A stretch of DNA of 64,000 nt from Sphingopyxis sp. CCNWLW2 (GTDB taxonomy: Bacteria; Pseudomonadota; Alphaproteobacteria; Sphingomonadales; Sphingomonadaceae), in the NCBI RefSeq assembly GCF_037095755.1, contig NZ_JBAWKJ010000001.1, positions 1,677,001-1,741,000 of the forward strand. The letters run 5' to 3'. How positions within the stretch are numbered: position 1 is the stretch's first letter; every line of letters starts with the position of its first letter. A program made the translations under genes and the position numbers. The notes under the pieces are model-generated. The model saw only the letters and a list, made by a program, of their open reading frames with translations, did no database searches and had not been told where the DNA came from. Below, piece after piece: positions 7,241 through 14,958 of the stretch.

Positions 7241-7504
7241 ATGGGCCCGTTTGAAATGGTTGTTGGCATCGTCCTGATCGTGACCATCGGCAGCATAATC
7301 CGCGCCAAGCACGGCATCCGCCGCGATCACAAGGGCGGCGAATATTTCGTCGCCACCGACAATGGCGAGACCAAGGCGCTGCAAGCCGAAATCCGCGCGC
7401 TCAAGGAGCGGATCCAGGTGCTCGAACGCATCGCGACCGATCACAACCGCGCGGTCACGCTCGATCAGGAAATCGAGAAATTGCGCGACAACAGCAAAAT
7501 CTGA
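7241..7504 (+). CDS. PspB-like small membrane coiled-coil protein 4
   Basis: An 87-residue protein: a short membrane helix (about residues 5-20), then 'IRAKHGIRRDHKGG', then a coiled coil 'KERIQVLERIATDHN' and a terminal 'DQEIEKLRD'. The RAKHG juxtamembrane motif is shared with copy 1, and the coiled coil with copies 1-3. It starts 31 nt after copy 3 with a strong GGAAAGGA ribosome site. I infer the same envelope-stress role as its neighbours; nothing in the sequence identifies a ligand. Confidence 0.8.
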   Translation: MGPFEMVVGIVLIVTIGSIIRAKHGIRRDHKGGEYFVATDNGETKALQAEIRALKERIQVLERIATDHNRAVTLDQEIEKLRDNSKI

Positions 7505-7527
7505 ATGCCGGAAAAGGAGCAACGCTC

Positions 7528-7776
7528 ATGGCTTTCATCACCCCCGACCTCACCGCCGCGGCGATCGCTCTCACCGCGCTGAGCATCGTCAGCCTGGTCG
7601 CGCTGCGCGGCTGGCGTGACTGGATCCAGCTCAAGCGCGACGAACTCGCCGCGGGCCACCACGCGCCGCTCGCGCAGGATCCGGGCGTCCCGCACGCCGG
7701 GTCGCGGATCGAGATCGCCGACCTCAAGGAACGGCTGCGCAAGCTCGAAGCCATCGCGGCGGGGGTCGACCTCTAA
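7528..7776 (+). CDS. PspB-like small membrane coiled-coil protein 5 (divergent)
   Basis: An 82-residue protein, the most diverged of the five: a membrane helix (about residues 9-27), 'LRGWRDWIQLKRDEL', a Pro/His-containing linker, and a shortened coiled coil 'ADLKERLRKLEAIAAG' that stops where the other copies continue to the EI-x-x-LR ending. It follows copy 4 by 23 nt with an AAAAGGAG site and is the last gene of the psp operon. A large hairpin follows at 7799-7852. Confidence 0.75.
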   Translation: MAFITPDLTAAAIALTALSIVSLVALRGWRDWIQLKRDELAAGHHAPLAQDPGVPHAGSRIEIADLKERLRKLEAIAAGVDL

Positions 7777-7798
7777 TCACTCCGACCCGCGCGGCACC

Positions 7799-7852
7799 GG
7801 CCCGCTCCCCTGTCAGTCGCCATCCGTCCGGCGGCTGACAGGGGAGCGGGCC
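7799..7852 (+). repeat. 18-bp perfect inverted repeat after the psp operon
   Basis: GGCCCGCTCCCCTGTCAG (7799-7816) and its exact complement (7835-7852) enclose an 18-nt loop. No T-run follows, so it is not a classical intrinsic terminator, though it could stabilise the 3' end of the psp mRNA. It lies 55 bp upstream of sufE, so it could equally fold in the sufE leader. Confidence 0.6.
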
Positions 7853-7906
7853 GATGTCGTTTCAGGCCCCTTTCAACTTGGCGCCATCTATGCGAGTGGC
7901 GCGGCC

Positions 7907-8317
7907 ATGCGCAGCCTGACCGACATCTTCGACGAATATGACTTTCTCGACGGCGACGATCGCTATCGCCTGCTGATCGACCTCGGCCGGACGCTCGAGC
8001 CGATGCCCGACGCGCTCAAGACCGACGCGACGATGGTGCGCGGCTGTTCGGCCAGCGTCTGGGTCTATCCGGTGCCGCGCGAGGACGGCCAGCTCCATTT
8101 TCTCGCCGACAGCAACGCCGCGATCACCAAAGGGATCGTCGCGCTCGTGCTTTCGGCGGTGCAGGACAAGCCCGCGGCCGAAGTGGCCGAGATGGACGTC
8201 GCGGCGGCGCTCGCCCCCTTCGACCTCACGCGCCAGCTGTCGTCGAACCGGACGCAGGGCGTCCCCAACATGATCGCGCTGGTCCAGGAGACCGCGCGGC
8301 GGATCGCCGCGGGCTGA
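7907..8317 (+). CDS. sufE: Cysteine desulfuration protein SufE
   Basis: A 136-residue protein of the SufE family. Cys47 in MVRGCSASVW is the sulfur-accepting residue, and the 'TRQLSSNRTQGVPNMI' stretch near the C terminus is typical. SufE takes persulfide sulfur from a SufS-type desulfurase and passes it to the Fe-S scaffold. No suf genes are adjacent, so sufE is stand-alone here, as is common in alphaproteobacteria. ATG 7907 is chosen at the start of the conserved region (MRSLTDIFDEYDFL); a longer upstream frame runs into the hairpin and the psp operon. Confidence 0.93.
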   Translation: MRSLTDIFDEYDFLDGDDRYRLLIDLGRTLEPMPDALKTDATMVRGCSASVWVYPVPREDGQLHFLADSNAAITKGIVALVLSAVQDKPAAEVAEMDVAAALAPFDLTRQLSSNRTQGVPNMIALVQETARRIAAG

Positions 8318-8355
8318 TTTCCCGGCGCCGCGGCCACGCCGCTTTCACCGCAATG

Positions 8356-8390
8356 AAAAAGGGCGCGGGAGTTGCCTCCCGCGCCCTTTT
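8356..8390. terminator. Bidirectional terminator between sufE and the TonB receptor gene
   Basis: An 11-bp stem GGGCGCGGGAG (8361-8371) with CTCCCGCGCCC (8376-8386) and a 4-nt loop TTGC is flanked by A5 on the left and T4 on the right. It can terminate the converging transcripts on both strands. Confidence 0.85.
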
Positions 8391-8412
8391 CTTTTGGCCG
8401 AAGCCGGATGGC

Positions 8413-11400
8413 TTAGAAGTTGACCTTCACGCCGACGCGGACGCCGTACAGCGACACGCGGTTCGTCAGAACCTCGTTCGGTGCAAGAGTGTTGGTATAC
8501 TGATACTTGGTGCAGTTCGCCCCGCTCGTCGCGGCGCAGGTGACGCGCACCAATGCCGAGTTGTACGGGAACGACACCTGACGGAGCGAACCCCAGTCGC
8601 TGTCGATCAGATTCAGCACATTCTCGACGTCCGCGAACAGCTTGAATTTCGCATTGCCAACAAAGGCCGGGATTTCCTGGCTGAAGTGCAGGTCGACCTT
8701 GAAGAAGTCGGGCGAGGTCTGGCTGTTCTTCTTGACGATCTTGCCGCGATAATTTTCGAGGCCGAGCTGGCTGATCAGATCGTTGAACGCCGCTTCGTTC
8801 TGCGCTGCGGTCACGGTTGCGCCGTTGGAAGTGTGCGAACCCCATTGGACGAGCGGATCGTTGGCACCGGTGGGAACGTAGAGCAGCATGTTGCCAAGGT
8901 TCCCGACGGTGCCGAACACCGCGCCGCGGCCACTGCTGTTGTCCAGCATGGTGACGCTGTACGGGCGGCCCGAGCGATATTCGCCGAACAGGCTGATACG
9001 CGTTTCATTGTCGCCAAAGAAGTTGCGCTTGAAGTCGGCGCCGAATTTCCACTGGTGGGTATATTCGTAGATCGACCGGCCATAGGCAGCGCGGTTCGGA
9101 TCGACGAAGGCGTTGTTGCCATAGTTCGACGACGAGGTCGACGAGGTCATCGCGCCTTCGTCCTTGACGTTCGAATAGGTGTAGCTGCCGTCGATCGAGA
9201 GGCCGAAGTCCCATGCCTTGGCGAAGCGGGCGGTCGCGAAATAGGCGCGGCCCTTTTCGCTGTTGGTCAGCTGGAGATCGCGGTTGCTCGTTGCGGCGCC
9301 GCCGATCGGACCATAGCGGGTGCGACCATCGGGCAACGTGCCGACCGGCACCGAGCGCAGGTCCGTCCACGTGTAGCCATAGATGTTCTTGTCGTACAGG
9401 AACTGGCCGCCGACGAACCAGCCGTCGCCGATTTCATAATCGGCCTGCAACGAAGCCTTCCACTTGCGCGCGACTTTCAGATTCGGATCGATATTGTCGG
9501 TCGGCGCTGCTGCCAACGAGCCGACGTTCCGCGACAGGAAGTCGGTGACGCTGGTCGGGATTGTGCCATTCGAGACGTTGGTAAGGGCGTTACAGGTCAC
9601 CGACGCCGCACAGTTGGCGTCGTTGATGTCGACCGAGTTGGTCAGCAGGCCCGTGTTCGAGAAGCTGTTCGACAGATAGACGTCGGGCGTGCCGCCCGAG
9701 AAAATGCCGACGCCGCCGCGGACGATCAGCTTGTCGGTGGCCTGCCAGTTGAAGCCGAAGCGCGGCTGCAGCACGTCGCGGCCGTTGAAGGTTTCGCGGT
9801 TGTGGAAGCCATAACGAGCCAGGAAGTTCGGGTTTAGCGGCGGCTTCACGTCGTTGCCGAACAGGTCGTAACGAACGCCGAGCGACAGCGTCAGATCGGG
9901 GGTGACCTGCCAGTCGTCCTGGATGCCCACGGTGTAGTTCTGCGTGCTGAAACGGGCCGCGGCATCATTCGGATCAAGGCTGGGCACTGCGTTGCCGTAG
10001 CGCAGGCGGTTCGCATTGCCAGCGGCGAAATCGGCGAGGCTATCGAAATAAAAATCGCCGAGCGAACGCTGCAGGAACAGGTTGTACACCGAAACGTCGG
10101 TGTAGCCCGCGAGCAGGCGGAACGAATGATCGCCGGCGTCCAGACGCGCGGTGAGGTCGAACGACAGATTTTCCGTGTTGAGGTCGTTCGACTGACGGCT
10201 GACGTCGGGGCCGAAGAACAGGCGCGTGCCGTCGCAGCTGGTTGCCGAACCCGCCGAAGCGGCGTCGGTGCAGACTTCCATCTGCGGGAACTCGCGGCCG
10301 CCGAACGGCGTCTGGTCGCGGTTATAGTCGCGATACGAGGCACGGAAGGTGGTCGAGAAAGTGTCCGACCAGGTCGAGTTCAGTTCAAAGGAGCCCGAGT
10401 TGACTTCTTCGGCCAGCTCATAGCCGTTCGACTGGAAACCCAGCGCGAAAGGCGCGGTCAGGAAGGTGTTCTGCTGGAACTGCTGCGTGCCGACGTTGCG
10501 GATATAGGTCAGCGATGCGCGCTGCGTGTCGCTGATGTTCCAGTCGAGCTTGCCGATGATCTTTTCATCTTCTTCGACCGCGTTCGGCGACAGGCCAAGC
10601 GTGTCATAGCCGTAGCGTGACTGTGCGACGCTGCTGACCTGGTCGATCACCGCCTGCGTCAGACCGGGAACCTGGTTCGCGAAGCCGTCGCCGAAACCAT
10701 CGTCGAACGGATCGCTTTCCTTAGTCTTTTCATAGGCCAGCATGAAGAACAGCTTGTCCTTGATGATCGGGCCGCTGAGGTGCGCACCATATTGCTTGCT
10801 GTCGAAGTTCAGATTGACGTTACGGCCGCGGGTGCGATCGCCGGTCAGGCTGTCGTCGGTGTAGGTGAAGAAGGCGCCGCCGTGGAACTTGTTGCCGCCC
10901 GAGCGGAGAATGACGTTGACCGCGCCGCCCTGGAAATCGCCCTCGGCGATGTCGAAGGGGGCGACCTTGACCGAGAATTGCTCGATCGCGTCGAAGGGAA
11001 CCGGGCCGCGCGAGGTCGGCAGACCGCCGTTGTTGAGACCGAAGTCGTCGCTCATCTGGACGCCGTCGACCGAGAAGCGATTGAGACGGCCGTTGTTGCC
11101 GGCGACTTCGATCGTGCGGGCGTTCGTCAGGTCGAGCGTGACCAGCGGATCGCGGCGTGCGAGGTCGCGGATGTCACGGTTGATCGAGGCGGCGCCTTCG
11201 ATCGCTTCGCGGTTGAGCGCGGTGATCGGGCCGTTCGAGGTTTCGACTGCGCCCTTGACCGACGATGCCGTCACGACGATCGCCGTGTCTTCGAGCGTGA
11301 TCGGCAGGCGGAAAGGCTGGCCGGCCTGCAGGAACAGGTCGGTGACCTGCGTGCTGTCGAAACCGTCAGCGGTCACTTCGACCGTGTAGGGGCCGCCGAC

Positions 11401-11628
11401 GCGAAGGCCGTTGGCGCCGAAATTGCCGCTGGCGTCCGTGGTCGTGCGCGACACGGTGCCCGACGGGACGTGCGTCACGGTGACGGCGGCACCGGCAACC
11501 GGACCGCTGGCCGTTTCGACGGTTCCGCGCAGCGACGAGCTGGTTTCCTGCGCGGCGGCGGGAGCGGCTAGCGCGACGCTCATGCTGAGCGCAGCGGCGC
11601 TGGCAGCCAGATAATGACGGAAATGCAT
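8413..11628 (-). CDS. TonB-dependent outer-membrane receptor, Oar-like with carboxypeptidase-regulatory domain
   Basis: A 1071-residue protein. Residues 1-27 are a signal peptide ending AAPAAAQ. About residues 32-105 form a carboxypeptidase-regulatory-like beta domain (LRGTVETASGPVAGAAVTV). A plug domain follows (to about 245, with 'RFSVDGVQMSDDF' and 'GGAVNVILRSGGNKFHG'), then a long beta-barrel ending in VGVKVNF with the terminal Phe expected of outer-membrane proteins. The Oar-type domain order suggests large or peptide-like substrates, but the ligand is unknown. ATG 11628 is chosen because it opens the signal peptide; the frame continues 76 codons upstream without function. Two TTGTGACA motifs lie about 90-110 bp upstream. 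Confidence 0.9.
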   Translation of the reverse strand: MHFRHYLAASAAALSMSVALAAPAAAQETSSSLRGTVETASGPVAGAAVTVTHVPSGTVSRTTTDASGNFGANGLRVGGPYTVEVTADGFDSTQVTDLFLQAGQPFRLPITLEDTAIVVTASSVKGAVETSNGPITALNREAIEGAASINRDIRDLARRDPLVTLDLTNARTIEVAGNNGRLNRFSVDGVQMSDDFGLNNGGLPTSRGPVPFDAIEQFSVKVAPFDIAEGDFQGGAVNVILRSGGNKFHGGAFFTYTDDSLTGDRTRGRNVNLNFDSKQYGAHLSGPIIKDKLFFMLAYEKTKESDPFDDGFGDGFANQVPGLTQAVIDQVSSVAQSRYGYDTLGLSPNAVEEDEKIIGKLDWNISDTQRASLTYIRNVGTQQFQQNTFLTAPFALGFQSNGYELAEEVNSGSFELNSTWSDTFSTTFRASYRDYNRDQTPFGGREFPQMEVCTDAASAGSATSCDGTRLFFGPDVSRQSNDLNTENLSFDLTARLDAGDHSFRLLAGYTDVSVYNLFLQRSLGDFYFDSLADFAAGNANRLRYGNAVPSLDPNDAAARFSTQNYTVGIQDDWQVTPDLTLSLGVRYDLFGNDVKPPLNPNFLARYGFHNRETFNGRDVLQPRFGFNWQATDKLIVRGGVGIFSGGTPDVYLSNSFSNTGLLTNSVDINDANCAASVTCNALTNVSNGTIPTSVTDFLSRNVGSLAAAPTDNIDPNLKVARKWKASLQADYEIGDGWFVGGQFLYDKNIYGYTWTDLRSVPVGTLPDGRTRYGPIGGAATSNRDLQLTNSEKGRAYFATARFAKAWDFGLSIDGSYTYSNVKDEGAMTSSTSSSNYGNNAFVDPNRAAYGRSIYEYTHQWKFGADFKRNFFGDNETRISLFGEYRSGRPYSVTMLDNSSGRGAVFGTVGNLGNMLLYVPTGANDPLVQWGSHTSNGATVTAAQNEAAFNDLISQLGLENYRGKIVKKNSQTSPDFFKVDLHFSQEIPAFVGNAKFKLFADVENVLNLIDSDWGSLRQVSFPYNSALVRVTCAATSGANCTKYQYTNTLAPNEVLTNRVSLYGVRVGVKVNF

Positions 11629-11719
11629 TTGGATTGTCCCCTTTGGTGGTGCATTCGGCGGGCACGCAAATGGGGCGCGCCTGACCTGCGAGCGCCCCTG
11701 AAGCCCGCATGTGGCACGA

Positions 11720-11739
11720 TTGTGACAGCAATTGTGACA
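11720..11739 (-). promoter_or_regulatory. Tandem TTGTGACA motifs upstream of the TonB receptor
   Basis: TTGTGACA occurs at 11720-11727 and again at 11732-11739, a direct repeat with 12-bp period. The reverse-complement motif occurs three times between the TPR gene and ahcY (56763, 56841, 56864). This suggests an operator for an unidentified regulator. No regulator gene is adjacent. Confidence 0.35.
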
Positions 11740-11863
11740 GTGCAAGCGGGGAGGGGAGCGCGCTTCACAAGAGGGTGAAAAAAGCGCGAATTTGCGTAAT
11801 GCGCGTGGAGTTATCCACAGGCACGAATTCGTTTTTTCGGGAAACTGTTGCTGCAATGCAACA

Positions 11864-11889
11864 TAAAAGGGCGCCCCGAAGGGCGCCCT
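11864..11889 (-). terminator. Intrinsic terminator of clpX
   Basis: A 9-bp stem AGGGCGCCC (11868-11876) / GGGCGCCCT (11881-11889) with loop CGAA, which reads TTCG on the minus strand, is followed there by TTTTATG. It lies 10 nt past the clpX stop. The UUCG tetraloop is characteristic of very stable hairpins. Confidence 0.8.
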
Positions 11890-11898
11890 ATTTGCGAC

Positions 11899-13170
11899 TC
11901 AGGCGGCGTCGCCCGCCGCTTCCTTCGCCTTGTCGGCATAGACGCGCACCGGATCCTTGCGGCCCTCGACGACATCCTTGTCGACGACGATCTCGACCAC
12001 ATCGGTCAGGTCGGGCAGGTCGAACATCGTGTCGAGCAGGATCGCCTCGACGATCGAGCGCAGCCCGCGCGCGCCGGTCTTGCGTTCGATCGCCTTCTTG
12101 GCGACCGCGATCAGCGCATCGTCGGTAAAGGTCAGCACGACCTCCTCGAGATCGAAGAGCTTGCGATACTGCTTCACCAGCGCGTTCTTGGGCTCGCCCA
12201 AAATCTTGACCAGCGCGTCGATGTCGAGATCCTCGAGCGTCGCGATGACGGGCAGGCGGCCGACGAATTCGGGGATCAGGCCGAATTTCAGCAGATCCTC
12301 GGGCTCGATATTCTTCAGCACCTCGCCCATGCGGCGCTCGTCGGGGCCGGCGACATGCGCGCCGAAGCCGATCGACTTGCCCTGCAGGCGGTCGCCGATG
12401 ATCTTTTCGAGCCCGCTGAACGCACCGCCCGCGATGAACAGGATGTTCGTCGTGTCGACCTGCAGGAATTCCTGCTGCGGATGCTTGCGCCCGCCCTGCG
12501 GCGGAACGCTCGCGGTCGTGCCTTCCATCAGCTTGAGCAGCGCCTGCTGCACGCCTTCGCCCGACACGTCGCGCGTGATCGAGGGATTCTCGGCCTTGCG
12601 GCTGATCTTGTCGATCTCGTCGATATAGACGATGCCGCGCTGCGCCTTTTCGACATTATAGTCGGACGACTGCAGCAGCTTGAGGATGATATTCTCGACA
12701 TCCTCACCGACATAGCCGGCTTCGGTCAGCGTCGTCGCATCGGCCATCGTGAAGGGCACGTCGAGGAAGCGCGCGAGCGTCTGCGCGAGCAAAGTCTTGC
12801 CGCTGCCGGTCGGGCCGACGAGCAGGATGTTCGACTTCGCGAGTTCGACATCGTCGCCGCGGCCGCTGTTCGCGAGGCGCTTGTAGTGATTGTGCACCGC
12901 GACCGACAGCACGCGCTTGGCGGTGTTCTGGCCGATCACATAGGCGTCGAGATGCTGGCAGATTTCCAGCGGGGTCGGCACCGCGCCATCCTTGCGCGCG
13001 GCGATCCCGCCCTTGATCTCTTCGCGGATGATGTCGTTGCACAGCTCGACGCATTCGTCGCAGATGAACACGGTCGGCCCGGCAATCAGCTTGCGGACTT
13101 CGTGCTGCGACTTGCCGCAGAAGGAGCAGTAAAGGGTGCTCTTGCTGTCCGAGCCACTCAATTTCGTCAT
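11899..13170 (-). CDS. clpX: ATP-dependent Clp protease ATP-binding subunit ClpX
   Basis: A 423-residue protein, normal length. The N-terminal zinc domain has Cys15, Cys18, Cys37 and Cys40. The AAA+ module has Walker A GPTGSGKT (about 119-126), the pore loop GYVGED, Walker B '[10 protein letters not shown]', and the ClpP-docking IGF loop in '[10 protein letters not shown]'. ClpX unfolds tagged proteins and feeds them to ClpP. It is transcribed after clpP with a 169-bp gap, so it may have its own promoter. That gap holds an 11-bp inverted repeat at 13226-13257. Confidence 0.98.
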   Translation of the reverse strand: MTKLSGSDSKSTLYCSFCGKSQHEVRKLIAGPTVFICDECVELCNDIIREEIKGGIAARKDGAVPTPLEICQHLDAYVIGQNTAKRVLSVAVHNHYKRLANSGRGDDVELAKSNILLVGPTGSGKTLLAQTLARFLDVPFTMADATTLTEAGYVGEDVENIILKLLQSSDYNVEKAQRGIVYIDEIDKISRKAENPSITRDVSGEGVQQALLKLMEGTTASVPPQGGRKHPQQEFLQVDTTNILFIAGGAFSGLEKIIGDRLQGKSIGFGAHVAGPDERRMGEVLKNIEPEDLLKFGLIPEFVGRLPVIATLEDLDIDALVKILGEPKNALVKQYRKLFDLEEVVLTFTDDALIAVAKKAIERKTGARGLRSIVEAILLDTMFDLPDLTDVVEIVVDKDVVEGRKDPVRVYADKAKEAAGDAA

Positions 13171-13225
13171 AAAACTTCCTATGGCGGGCCCAAAAGGGGC
13201 GCTGCCGTCTTTATCCTAGTCCCCG

Positions 13226-13257
13226 GTCACCCAATTACAATATGGCAATTGGGTGAC
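13226..13257. promoter_or_regulatory. Palindrome between clpP and clpX
   Basis: GTCACCCAATT (13226-13236) and AATTGGGTGAC (13247-13257) are perfect inverted repeats around a 10-bp spacer, 55 bp upstream of clpX. There is no T-run on either side, so a protein-binding site or an mRNA processing hairpin is more likely than a terminator. Confidence 0.45.
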
Positions 13258-13339
13258 ACGGGTTCAATGTCCCGCCTAGCGCCAAGGCGCCAAGCGGACG
13301 TCAAGAAACGCGGTTACCGGTGTGTTGCCCGCCTGACGA

Positions 13340-13990
13340 TCAGGGCGTCGGACCTTCGCTCACATCCTTCGGCGCGTCGTCGCCGGGCAGGCCTGGGCGG
13401 CGGTCGAACACCTGATCGACCAGGCCGAATGCCTTGGCCTCGTCGGCCTCCAGGAACGTATCGCGGTCCATCGCTTTTTCGATCTCTTTCAGCGGCTTGC
13501 CGGTGTATTTCACATAGAGGTCGTTCATCCGCTTGCGGATGCGCAGGATTTCGCGCGCCTGAATTTCGATGTCCGACGCCATGCCGCGCGCGCCGCCCGA
13601 CGGCTGGTGGATCATCACGCGGGCGTTCGACAGCGCGACGCGCATGCCGGGTTCGCCCGCGGCGAGAAGGAAGCTGCCCATCGATGCCGCCTGACCGATA
13701 CACACAGTGCCGACGCGCGGACGGATGTACTGCATCGTGTCGTGGATCGCCATGCCCGCCGTGACGACTCCGCCCGGCGAGTTGATGTACATATAGATGT
13801 CCTTCTTCGGATTCTCCGATTCGAGGAACAAGAGCTGGGCGACGATCAGCGAGGCCATCTGGTCCTCGACCTCGCCGGTAACGAAGACGATCCGTTCGCG
13901 CAGCAGGCGCGAGAAAATGTCGAAGCTGCGTTCGCCGCGGCTCGTCTGCTCGACGACGACGGGAACAAGGGCTGCGAGCGGGTCGATCAT
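13340..13990 (-). CDS. clpP: ATP-dependent Clp protease proteolytic subunit
   Basis: A 216-residue serine peptidase. Catalytic Ser103 lies in GQAASMGS, His128 in MIHQPSG and Asp177 in MDRDTFL, matching E. coli Ser/His/Asp at 97/122/171. The oxyanion region 'INSPGG' is intact. The protein forms the double-heptamer chamber fed by ClpX or ClpA. The start [15 protein letters not shown] agrees with the usual length and short propeptide. It is the first gene of the clpP-clpX pair, where a trigger-factor gene often precedes in other lineages; here the upstream neighbour is fdxA. Confidence 0.98.
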   Translation of the reverse strand: MIDPLAALVPVVVEQTSRGERSFDIFSRLLRERIVFVTGEVEDQMASLIVAQLLFLESENPKKDIYMYINSPGGVVTAGMAIHDTMQYIRPRVGTVCIGQAASMGSFLLAAGEPGMRVALSNARVMIHQPSGGARGMASDIEIQAREILRIRKRMNDLYVKYTGKPLKEIEKAMDRDTFLEADEAKAFGLVDQVFDRRPGLPGDDAPKDVSEGPTP

Positions 13991-14093
13991 TGGGAATTCG
14001 TCCTTATGTTATCGGGATGCCGCGCCGGAGAATCCGGCGGGCTGCCCCTCCATGATCCTACATCGTCGCCAAGCGGAGGTCTTTCAAGGGGGC

Positions 14094-14122
14094 AAAAAGA
14101 AGGGGCGGGAAAGTCCCGCCCC
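14094..14122 (-). terminator. Intrinsic terminator of fdxA
   Basis: A 9-bp stem GGGGCGGGA (14102-14110) / TCCCGCCCC (14114-14122) with a 3-nt loop is followed on the minus strand by a T-rich run (complement of 14094-14101). It lies 23 nt past the fdxA stop. Confidence 0.8.
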
Positions 14123-14144
14123 GTCCGGATTATCTGGTTTCGCC

Positions 14145-14483
14145 TCAGTCGCCCTCGCCGGGTTCGGGCGAAAAGAGCGTCTCGAACTTGTTCTCGACAC
14201 CCTTGAATTCGTCGGCGTCGGCGGGGGTTTCCTTCTTGACCGTGATGTTCGGCCATTCGGCGCTGAACTTGCTGTTCACTTCGAGCCACTTTTCCAGGCC
14301 GCTCTCGGTGTCGGGCAGGATCGCCTCGGCCGGGCATTCGGGTTCGCACACGCCGCAGTCGATGCATTCGTTCGGATTGATGACGAGCATATTCTCGCCC
14401 TCATAGAAACAGTCGACGGGGCACACCTCGACACAGTCCATATATTTGCACCGGACGCAGGCATCGGTGACGACATAGGTCAT
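14145..14483 (-). CDS. fdxA: Seven-iron ferredoxin FdxA
   Basis: A 112-residue ferredoxin. The N-terminal cluster region [14 protein letters not shown] (Cys9, 12, 17, 21) and the second motif [12 protein letters not shown] (Cys40, 43, 46, 50) are those of [3Fe-4S][4Fe-4S] ferredoxins. A C-terminal extension of about 50 residues, typical of alphaproteobacterial FdxA, ends in an acidic tail (SPEPGEGD). It is a soluble low-potential electron carrier; the partner is unknown. A Fur-box-like palindrome lies about 100 bp upstream, suggesting iron regulation. It is a single-gene transcript with its own terminator. Confidence 0.95.
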   Translation of the reverse strand: MTYVVTDACVRCKYMDCVEVCPVDCFYEGENMLVINPNECIDCGVCEPECPAEAILPDTESGLEKWLEVNSKFSAEWPNITVKKETPADADEFKGVENKFETLFSPEPGEGD

Positions 14484-14585
14484 GGGCTTTCGGCTCCCTC
14501 AGATGACGGCGATCGGGCCGTCAGGCTCTCCATATGGGCTCGCCTCTATGCCGCGTGAAGGCGGTGCGTCAACGCTAAGCGACAG

Positions 14586-14603
14586 TTGCGAATCACTCTC
14601 ATT
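14586..14603 (-). promoter_or_regulatory. Fur-box-like palindrome upstream of fdxA
   Basis: TTGCGAATCACTCTCATT has the imperfect 9-1-9-like symmetry and the GCGAAT/TCTCATT halves seen in many proteobacterial Fur sites. It lies 103 bp upstream of the fdxA ATG and overlaps the stop codon of the S4 gene. A Fur or Fur-like regulator is inferred from the sequence pattern only. Confidence 0.4.
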
Positions 14604-14958
14604 GAATAGGACGATCGGGGGGCTCTGGGTGCAAAGCATTTCCATCGGCGCCGATAGCCGATTGTTCGGGCGGCAGCGCCCCGGGATCGAGCCGCTGGTA
14701 ACAGGCCTGTGCCTCGGGCGCGGGGCCGCGGCGCAGCGGCAGCGAAAGCAGGCGGATCACCTCGATCCGCTCGCCGACGGGCAGAACCAGCGTCGATCCG
14801 GCATGCACCGCGCATGACGAACGCGTGATGCGCCGCCCGTCGAGCCTTATATGCCCCGCTTCGACCATCGCCTGCGCGATGCTGCGCGAACGGGCGAAGC
14901 GCAGGAACCACAGCAGCTTGTCCAGCCGGATGCTTCCTGCGGCGCCCGGGCTCGCCAT
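14599..14958 (-). CDS. S4-domain RNA-binding protein (Hsp15/HslR-like)
   Basis: A 119-residue protein with an S4 RNA-binding fold at about residues 10-60 (SIRLDKLLWFLRFARSR, AGHIRLDGRRITRSS). It resembles Hsp15, which rescues stalled 50S subunits carrying nascent chains. The C-terminal 45 residues are Pro-rich and probably unstructured. Its ATG shares one base with the stop of the upstream helicase gene (14958), so the pair is translationally coupled. This helicase-S4 pairing suggests a role in RNA or ribosome metabolism. Confidence 0.85.
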   Translation of the reverse strand: MASPGAAGSIRLDKLLWFLRFARSRSIAQAMVEAGHIRLDGRRITRSSCAVHAGSTLVLPVGERIEVIRLLSLPLRRGPAPEAQACYQRLDPGALPPEQSAIGADGNALHPEPPDRPIQ

